From Clostridia bacterium (lineage in GTDB: Bacteria; Bacillota_A; Clostridia; Christensenellales; Aristaeellaceae), in the NCBI GenBank assembly GCA_017530275.1, contig JAFXMP010000227.1, forward strand, positions 1 to 14,255: a stretch of 14,255 nt of DNA. Direction: 5' to 3'. Of this stretch, positions 1 to 5,599 are shown piece after piece. A program made the translations under genes and the position numbers. Numbering within the stretch: the first letter of the stretch is position 1; every line of letters begins with the position of its first letter. Below the pieces are notes generated by a model. It saw only the letters and a list, made by a program, of their open reading frames with translations, was not told where the DNA came from and searched no databases.

Positions 1-1
1 C

Positions 2-2500
2 GTGGAGGTGGACGCCCAGGAGGCGGAAAATTGGCTGCGCCTGGAATGCGCCGCCCTGTCCGGCGATGGCGCGCGCAGGGTGCATGAACGCATTCAGCCG
101 GGCAGACGGGAAATCTGGTACTTCGGGGAGGAAATCCCGCCTTACAACGCCCCTTCCATCAGCACGCCGTATGTATTTGAAGTGACGGGCAAGCTGACCG
201 GGGACGATCAGATCGTGTTCCTGTCGGACAACAGCTATCCCGGCTGGCCCAGGGACGCTATCGTGTATTCCTCCGCCGCCTCCGACGAAACGCAGACCAA
301 CTGGAACGGGCTGTTGGGCTATTTCCGGCTGCGGGCGGAGGAAATGAATTTCATTGACCGCGTGCGCGTGTACTCGGACGGCGATACCGTGGACGTGTGC
401 GTGGAAGTGGACGCGGCGCGGGATTGGGAAGGAGAAGTCCGCCTTGCTTCCGACGCGCTGGAGGGCGGAACAGTACAGGCCCGCGAGCGCGTAAAAGCGG
501 GCAGGCGAGAGATGTGGTATACCCGCCTTAACCTCCGGCTTGACGGGAAAGATTGGGACATAGACGAAGGAAACCTGTATGATTTATCGGTGACGCTGGA
601 CGGCATGGAAAGCAAAACCGTTTCCTTCGGCGTGCGGATTTTTGAAGCGTGGGACGGGCATCTCATGCTGAACGGCCGCCAATTCTTCCTGCGGGGGGAG
701 GCCAACTGCGCCGTGTTCCCGGAAACGGGTTATCCGCCCATGGACAAGGACGCCTGGAAGGCCATTTTGCAGAAATACCGGGATTACGGGGTCAACTGCA
801 TGCGCTTCCACAGCCATTGCCCGCCGGAAGCAGCCTTTGCTGCCGCCGATGAAATGGGCATGCTCATGCAGCCGGAGCTTTCCCACTGGGACCCGGAGCA
901 CGCCTTTGCCACCGAGGAAGCCCGGGCCTATTACAAAGCGGAGTTTTTGGGCATTTTGGACATGCTGGCGAACCATCCTTCCTTCGTAATGCTCACCTTC
1001 GGCAACGAGCTGCACGCGGACGCGGCGGGCCATGCTTTCATGGACGAATTGCTGGCGCTGGGCCGGGAAAAAGACGAAACCCGCCTGTACGCCAACGCCT
1101 CCAACTGCCATTACGGAGCCCTGGGCCCCGACCCGCAGAGCGATTTCTTTACCACCACCGATATTCCCGGCCATCACCTGCGGGCTACCTCCGCCGAATG
1201 CCGGGGCTGGCTGAACCAAATTGGCCCCGATTTCCGCACGGATTATCAGGCCGGGGCGGAGATCGTGACGAGAAACGCCGGTCAGCCCTTCTTCTCCTTC
1301 GAGGTGGGCCAGTACGAGGTGCTGCCGGACTTTGACGAAATCAGCTTATATCAGGGCGTTACCAGCCCGGAGAATTTGAAGCACATCCAAAAGAAGGTGC
1401 GGGCCGCCGGGATGGAGGCGGACTGGAAGAAACAGGTGGAAGCCTCCGGCGAACTGTCTCTGCTCTGCTACCGGGCCGAGGTGGAAGCCGCCCTGCGCAC
1501 GGCGGATTTCAGCGGCATTTCCCTGCTGGGCTTGCAGGATTTCCCCGGCCAGGGCACGGCGCTGGTGGGCATGATGAACGCCCATTTGCAGCCCAAGCCC
1601 TATGATTTTGCCCGGCCCGAACGCTTCCGCGCATTCTTTCGGGATTCCCTGCCCCTGGCTTTGCTGCCCAGAGTCACGTATACCGTGGGGGAGACGCTTC
1701 AAGCCGAAATCAAAATGGCGCACTACGGAAAAAGCGCCCTCTCCGGCACAACCGAATGGACGCTGCAAGGCGAAACGTATGCACGGGAAGGAAAGCTGCC
1801 CTTTATTGAAGTACAGCCGGGCACGTTGACCGGGCTGGGCACGCTGTCCGTGCCTTTGACGGGCTTGGAAAAGGCGGAAAGGCTGACGCTGACCCTGAAA
1901 TTCTGCGGCGTCGAGAATCAGTATTCCCTTTGGGTGTACCCCGACGAACAGCCCGTATGCCCGGAAAATGTGTATGAGTGCCGGATACTGGACGAACAGG
2001 CCAGGGCCATGCTGGCAAAGGGCGGGAACGTGTTCCTGGCCCCGGACGCCACGGCAGAAGCCCTGCCCCGTTCCATCAAGACCCAGTTCAGCACCGATTT
2101 CTGGTCCGTGTGCACCTTCCCCACCCAGGCGGGGGTCATGGGCCAGCTGATCGACGCGGCCCATCCCATTTTCCGGGATTTCCCCACGGACAGCCATACC
2201 GACTGGCAGTGGTGGCCTATGGCGGTGCAGCGTGCGGTGATCCTGCCGGAACGGATTCAGGCTATCATCACCGAAATGGATTCCTACGCTTTCCTGCGGC
2301 CTATGGCAAAGCTGTTCGAGTGCCGGTGCGGGGGCGGCAGGCTGCTGTTTTCCACCCTGAACCTGCACCATTTGCAGCAGCATCCCGAAGCCCGGGCGCT
2401 GCTCGGGGCTATTTACCGGTATATGGTTTCGGACGAATTCCAGCCGGATCAGGTTTTGTCGCCCGATTGGGTGGCGGAACTGGCATCTATGCCCAAATAA
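2..2500 (+). CDS. Glycoside hydrolase family 2 protein, 5'-truncated by the window edge
   Basis: The 832 visible residues are the C-terminal part of a retaining GH2 enzyme that hydrolyses beta-linked glycosides; the true start lies upstream, because the first visible residues are already inside the N-terminal jelly-roll sugar-binding domain (it ends near residue 110 with WNGLLGYFRL). An Ig-like domain follows to about residue 215, then the TIM barrel (about 216-560), opened by LNGRQFFLRGE and containing MRFHSHCPP at 267-275. The acid/base is probably Glu336 in FGNEL and the nucleophile Glu434 in FFSFEVGQ; the spacing of about 100 residues suits GH2. The C-terminal 180 residues look like the extra domain found on some GH2 enzymes (HPIFRDFPT, then DWQWW) and have no evident catalytic role. 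No signal peptide can be judged. Substrate (galactoside, glucuronide, mannoside or other) is not decidable from the sequence. Its last 52 bases overlap the convergent lysR gene. Confidence 0.9.
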   Translation: MEVDAQEAENWLRLECAALSGDGARRVHERIQPGRREIWYFGEEIPPYNAPSISTPYVFEVTGKLTGDDQIVFLSDNSYPGWPRDAIVYSSAASDETQTNWNGLLGYFRLRAEEMNFIDRVRVYSDGDTVDVCVEVDAARDWEGEVRLASDALEGGTVQARERVKAGRREMWYTRLNLRLDGKDWDIDEGNLYDLSVTLDGMESKTVSFGVRIFEAWDGHLMLNGRQFFLRGEANCAVFPETGYPPMDKDAWKAILQKYRDYGVNCMRFHSHCPPEAAFAAADEMGMLMQPELSHWDPEHAFATEEARAYYKAEFLGILDMLANHPSFVMLTFGNELHADAAGHAFMDELLALGREKDETRLYANASNCHYGALGPDPQSDFFTTTDIPGHHLRATSAECRGWLNQIGPDFRTDYQAGAEIVTRNAGQPFFSFEVGQYEVLPDFDEISLYQGVTSPENLKHIQKKVRAAGMEADWKKQVEASGELSLLCYRAEVEAALRTADFSGISLLGLQDFPGQGTALVGMMNAHLQPKPYDFARPERFRAFFRDSLPLALLPRVTYTVGETLQAEIKMAHYGKSALSGTTEWTLQGETYAREGKLPFIEVQPGTLTGLGTLSVPLTGLEKAERLTLTLKFCGVENQYSLWVYPDEQPVCPENVYECRILDEQARAMLAKGGNVFLAPDATAEALPRSIKTQFSTDFWSVCTFPTQAGVMGQLIDAAHPIFRDFPTDSHTDWQWWPMAVQRAVILPERIQAIITEMDSYAFLRPMAKLFECRCGGGRLLFSTLNLHHLQQHPEARALLGAIYRYMVSDEFQPDQVLSPDWVAELASMPK

Positions 2501-3402
2501 CGCTTCAATTCCGAAACGTAGCGTTCGCCCGCGGCGGACAGCGGGTGATTTTTCCGGGTAACGAGGCAAAGCTCCATCACGCTTTCCGGCATACCCGGCT
2601 CGTCCTTGTAGGGCACGGCCATGTAATCGCCGCCGTTCAGCTCCTCGCAGATGATGCCGCTGCACAGGGTATAGCCGTTCACGCCCACCATCAGGTTCAG
2701 CACCGTCGCCCGGTCGCAGCATTTGATGATCCGGGGGTATTCGTTGGCAGCCAGCAATTCTTCAGCCAAATAAAAGCTGCTGTTTTCCCCCTGCTCGAAG
2801 GACAGGCAGGGATAAGGGGCCAGATCGTGAAACGAGATGGCCTCTTTTTGCGCTAAGGGATGGCGCTTCCACAGGTACACGTAGGCGTGGCAGGAAATCA
2901 GCGGCGTCACCTGCAAATTTCCGGCGGAAAGCAGCTTCATGATGGCCCGGCGGTTGAAATCGTTCAGGTACAGGATGCCGATTTCGCTGCGGGAAGCGGC
3001 CACGTCGTCGATCACGTCCCGGGTGCGGGTCTCCCGGATGGCGAACTCGTATTCCGCCACGTCGAAGGTCCGGGTCAGTTCCACGAAAGCCTTGACGGCA
3101 AAGGAATAATGCTGGGTGGACACGGCGAACTTTTGCTTGCGCGCGCCTTGCTTGCCGTACACATCCATGAGGTTTTGGTATTGGTCCACCACCGACCGGG
3201 CGTAGGGCAGAAAACCCGTCCCCTCTGCTGTCAGCGTTATGCCCTTGCCGGATCGATTGAAAATGGTAACGCCGATTTCCTTTTCCAGTTCCTTCACCGC
3301 CGTGGTCAGGGAGGGCTGAGCCATGAACAGGCTTTCCGCCGCCCGGTTGAAGGAGCCCGTTTCCGTGATCCGGATCACATAAAATAATTGCTGGATGGTC
3401 AT
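2449..3402 (-). CDS. LysR-family transcriptional regulator
   Basis: This 317-residue protein has the standard LysR layout: an N-terminal winged helix-turn-helix (about residues 1-60, starting MTIQQLFYVI, with FNRAAESLFMAQPSLTTAVK as the recognition region), a linker helix, and a two-lobed effector-binding domain (about 90-300). Such proteins bind DNA as tetramers and respond to a small ligand; the ligand is not predictable here. The ATG start is supported by GGGAGG five bases upstream. It is transcribed convergently to the GH2 gene and overlaps its end by 52 bases, so it need not control that gene through the shared 3' region. It follows rodA on the same strand after 52 bases, from which a hairpin may separate it. 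The last 15 or so residues extend past the usual end of the domain. Family assignment is firm; target genes are unknown. Confidence 0.93.
   Translation of the reverse strand: MTIQQLFYVIRITETGSFNRAAESLFMAQPSLTTAVKELEKEIGVTIFNRSGKGITLTAEGTGFLPYARSVVDQYQNLMDVYGKQGARKQKFAVSTQHYSFAVKAFVELTRTFDVAEYEFAIRETRTRDVIDDVAASRSEIGILYLNDFNRRAIMKLLSAGNLQVTPLISCHAYVYLWKRHPLAQKEAISFHDLAPYPCLSFEQGENSSFYLAEELLAANEYPRIIKCCDRATVLNLMVGVNGYTLCSGIICEELNGGDYMAVPYKDEPGMPESVMELCLVTRKNHPLSAAGERYVSELKRYLGIDASSATQSGDKT
2526..2553 (+). terminator. Candidate intrinsic terminator for the GH2 gene, inside lysR
   Basis: The arms CGCCCGC and GCGGGTG (one G-T pair) enclose an 8-base loop, and ATTTTT follows directly. It lies 25 bases after the GH2 stop codon and reads in the GH2 direction. 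On the other strand the same bases encode a conserved part of the LysR C-terminal domain, so the structure could be partly fortuitous. Confidence 0.45.
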
Positions 3403-3421
3403 GGCTGCCTCCCACTAAAGA

Positions 3422-3449
3422 GCGCCCGGACTGTGAACAGCCAGGGCGC
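3422..3449 (-). terminator. Inverted repeat between rodA and lysR, possible weak terminator
   Basis: GCGCCC and GGGCGC form the outer stem, and CTG-TTCA-CAG forms an inner stem-loop, separated by a 3x3 internal loop. In the minus direction it is followed only by TCTTT, so termination after rodA would be inefficient. It also sits where the lysR promoter or operator would be expected, and LysR regulators often bind such dyads near their own gene, so an operator role is an equal alternative. Confidence 0.4.
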
Positions 3450-3454
3450 AAAAA

Positions 3455-4666
3455 TCATTTTACAGTGTTCATTTTGGGCAGGGGAACGGTGGTTACCGTG
3501 GAGGCGTTTCCGTGGTTGGCGATATTCAGTACCAGGGCTATGGCGGCGATATTGGAAATGAAATTGGACCCGCCATAGCTCAAGAAAGGGAGGGGGATAC
3601 CTGTAATGGGCATGATGCCCATGGACATGGCCACATTCTGGAACACATGGAACAGCAGCATGGACACCACCCCGATGATCACCAGGCGGCAGAACTTATC
3701 CTCCGTGAAGCGCGCCAGGTAGATCATGCGCAGGATAATGAACAGATAGGCCAGCAGAACGCCGGCGCAGCCCACGAAGCCGAAGCATTCGCCTACCACG
3801 GTGAAAATGGCGTCTGTGGAGCTTTCCGGCACAAACCCCAGCGTGGTCCAGGAGCCAGGCAGGAAGGTGCCCACGCCGGTCAGCTGCCCTGCGCCGATGG
3901 CTTTTTGGGACATGAGGATCTGATAGCCGCCGGTCTGCCGGTATTTTTCCGGGTCCATGAAAGCAAGAAGACGCAGAATGCGGTAATCCGTGGTTTCCGA
4001 CAGCATGCCGTAGGCCACGATGGCCCCAACGCCCAGCACCCCCAGCACGATAAAGGTCAGGATGATGCGGATATCAACGCCCGCGAAAAAGATCATAGCC
4101 ATGAACATGAACGCGATCACGATGACGGTGCCCGTTTCGCCCTGGGCCAGCACGGCCAGGGCGGGCACGCCCACGATGATCATGGTGCGCATGAAGTCCC
4201 TGAATTTGCTCATGGGCTTTTCGGACCGGGACAGCTGCCGCGCCAGCATCAGCAGCACGGACAGCTTGGAAAACTCGCTCACCTGGATGGACCGGCCCAG
4301 CAGGTCGGATTTCAGCCATCCCCTCAGGCCGTTGCTGACCTGGCCCACCACCAGGGTCACGATCAGCAAGCCCAAAACGCCAAAATAGGCAAGCCTCGTG
4401 CGGGCGCGGATGATTTCTGTGGGCAGGGCACAGATCACGCCGATCACGATGGGGGACACTACCAGGAAAATAGACTGCCACATGCCGGAACGGGAGGCCA
4501 GCACCTTGTTCAGAAGCGGCAGATTTTCGCTTACGGAAGGCACATAGGTGGCCATGGTGATGCATAAAATACCGAAAATGGACAGGGCGTACACCACCAC
4601 AACCAGCGGCCAATCGAATCTTCCCTCCCGGTTCCGCCGGGTTTCGGACATCATGTCAGGCTTCAT
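3455..4666 (-). CDS. rodA: RodA, SEDS-family peptidoglycan glycosyltransferase
   Basis: RodA polymerises lipid II into glycan strands in the membrane, working with PBP2. The 403-residue protein is almost entirely hydrophobic, with about ten membrane segments as expected. Family marks are the C-terminal signature around 343-367 (PITGIPLPFLSYGGS), GYQILMSQKAIGAG at 247-260, and PESSTDAIF at 280-288, whose Asp285 matches the essential extracellular Asp of SEDS enzymes. Trp117 is also present. Unusual points: the usual QPSEF motif reads QVSEF (128-132), and the usual PDLGT region reads GETGT. The first ATG overlaps the end of minD by 11 bases, but its Shine-Dalgarno sequence touches it directly, so Met5 or Met6 (4654 or 4651) may be the real start. 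RodA rather than FtsW or SpoVE is chosen because of the mre/mrdA context. It is the last gene of the cluster. Confidence 0.92.
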   Translation of the reverse strand: MKPDMMSETRRNREGRFDWPLVVVVYALSIFGILCITMATYVPSVSENLPLLNKVLASRSGMWQSIFLVVSPIVIGVICALPTEIIRARTRLAYFGVLGLLIVTLVVGQVSNGLRGWLKSDLLGRSIQVSEFSKLSVLLMLARQLSRSEKPMSKFRDFMRTMIIVGVPALAVLAQGETGTVIVIAFMFMAMIFFAGVDIRIILTFIVLGVLGVGAIVAYGMLSETTDYRILRLLAFMDPEKYRQTGGYQILMSQKAIGAGQLTGVGTFLPGSWTTLGFVPESSTDAIFTVVGECFGFVGCAGVLLAYLFIILRMIYLARFTEDKFCRLVIIGVVSMLLFHVFQNVAMSMGIMPITGIPLPFLSYGGSNFISNIAAIALVLNIANHGNASTVTTVPLPKMNTVK

Positions 4667-5444
4667 CTCCTTCCATGAAAAAGGTCAGAAAGGCGCTGCG
4701 TTTGTAGCGCTCCTGGGGCAAGTCGTTCCCCATCAGCCGGCCGGCGATGTTTTCGATCGCCTTCACGACTCTGTGATCGCCGCAGTTCAGCGCGCCCCGA
4801 TGATGCAGCAGCGCCCGGTAGATCTTGGGGCTGTCCGGGACCGCGCCTATCAGGGGCATATCCAGGGTGGCCGCCAATTGGGCGGGAGAGCGCATTTCAC
4901 CCAGCCGCACCAGCTTTTTTTTCACCCGGTTAAATACGACCACGGGCCGGGGTTCTTCCCGCTCGGTCAAAAGCATGCTCAACTTTTCCGCATCCCGCAG
5001 GCATACATCGTCCGGCGTAGCTACGATCACCGGCTCCGCCGCCGCGCCCAGCAGATTCTTCAGCCCCCTCCCGATCCCGGCGGGCGAATCGATGATCAGC
5101 ACGTCCGTGCTGTCCGAAAGCTTGGTGATGATCCGGCCTATGTCCTTGCGTTTCAAGTCGGAGGCGTTGAGCATCTGCGGCGCGGCCACCAGAGAAAGGG
5201 ACGGCAGCGTCGGGTGCCGCACCAGCGCCTGCTCTGTATGGCAGTTCTTTTCAGCCAGATCGCCCAAATCATAAATCACTCTGTCCTGCATGCCCAACAT
5301 CAGGTCCGCGCAGCGCAGACCCACGTCGCCGTCCAGCAGCACTGTGTTCATCTCCCGGCGGGCATAGCATTCTGCCAGCGCCGTGGCCAGGGTGCTTTTT
5401 CCCACGCCGCCCTTTCCAGACATGATCGCAAAGATTCGGCCCAT
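4656..5444 (-). CDS. minD: MinD, division-site ATPase
   Basis: MinD is a ParA/MinD-type ATPase that binds the membrane as an ATP dimer and recruits MinC, which blocks FtsZ assembly away from midcell. The 262 residues show the deviant Walker A GKGGVGKST (10-18, signature Lys11), LLDGDVGLR with the conserved Asp, YDLGDLAE matching the MinD-typical YDLVD region, and DSPAGIGRG at 119-127 (Walker B and the MinD-type DSPAG). A short basic-hydrophobic helix near the C-terminus (YKRSAFLTFFM, about 247-257) fits the membrane-targeting sequence. The ATG start has AGGAGGG seven bases upstream. The stop overlaps the first rodA codons. minC and minE, normally beside minD in Clostridia, are not here. A general ParA-like protein is less likely given the motifs and the neighbours. 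Confidence 0.9.
   Translation of the reverse strand: MGRIFAIMSGKGGVGKSTLATALAECYARREMNTVLLDGDVGLRCADLMLGMQDRVIYDLGDLAEKNCHTEQALVRHPTLPSLSLVAAPQMLNASDLKRKDIGRIITKLSDSTDVLIIDSPAGIGRGLKNLLGAAAEPVIVATPDDVCLRDAEKLSMLLTEREEPRPVVVFNRVKKKLVRLGEMRSPAQLAATLDMPLIGAVPDSPKIYRALLHHRGALNCGDHRVVKAIENIAGRLMGNDLPQERYKRSAFLTFFMEGDEA
4667..4674 (-). promoter_or_regulatory. Ribosome binding site of rodA, within minD
   Basis: GGAAGGAG lies inside the last codons of minD and directly abuts the annotated ATG at 4666. The spacing to the downstream in-frame ATG codons at 4654 and 4651 is 12 and 15 bases. None of these spacings is ideal, so the start of rodA is uncertain by four or five residues. Translation is probably coupled to the end of minD. 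Confidence 0.55.
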
Positions 5445-5462
5445 CGTGATTCCCTCCTATTT

Positions 5463-5490
5463 GGAAGTTGAGAATTCAGAACGGAGAGTT
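5463..5490 (+). repeat. Degenerate heptad repeat in the minD leader
   Basis: Four 7-base units can be read: GGAAGTT, GAGAATT, CAGAACG, GAGAGTT. They match the period and consensus of the tandem array at 14133-14204; the 12-mer AAGTTGAGAATT occurs identically in both. The copy lies just upstream of the minD ribosome binding site, in the only long gap of the operon. Confidence 0.55.
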
Positions 5491-5529
5491 CGGATTGTAT
5501 ACTGTTGAAAAAGGAATTCGGACGGCTTG

Positions 5530-5548
5530 TCAGATAAGCTTCATCTGA
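5530..5548. repeat. Short inverted repeat in the mrdA-minD gap
   Basis: TCAGAT and ATCTGA form perfect arms around a 7-base AAGCTTC loop. There is no T-run on either side, so it is not a terminator. It may be an operator or chance. The rest of the 155-base gap (5445-5599) is AT-richer than its surroundings and holds no ORF or convincing promoter. Confidence 0.3.
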
Positions 5549-5599
5549 ACTCTACATGCTCCTGAAATCGTTCGGTGTATCAGACTATGGCGTGAGGAA

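Noticed and set aside
1346..2722. A 458-codon open frame on the minus strand opposite the GH2 gene
   Set aside because: No recognisable motif; composition is that of a shadow frame, and the GH2 frame carries the catalytic residues.
3512..4567. A 351-codon plus-strand frame opposite rodA
   Set aside because: His/Gln/Gly-rich shadow of a membrane protein; no motif or ribosome binding site.
5485..5530. A promoter for minD in the gap after mrdA (TATACA or TACAAT as -10)
   Set aside because: No acceptable -35 box at 16-18 bases and no extended -10; too weak to annotate, although internal transcription cannot be excluded.
5445..5599. A remnant of minC between mrdA and minD
   Set aside because: No frame here reads like MinC; only a repeat and a short inverted repeat are seen.
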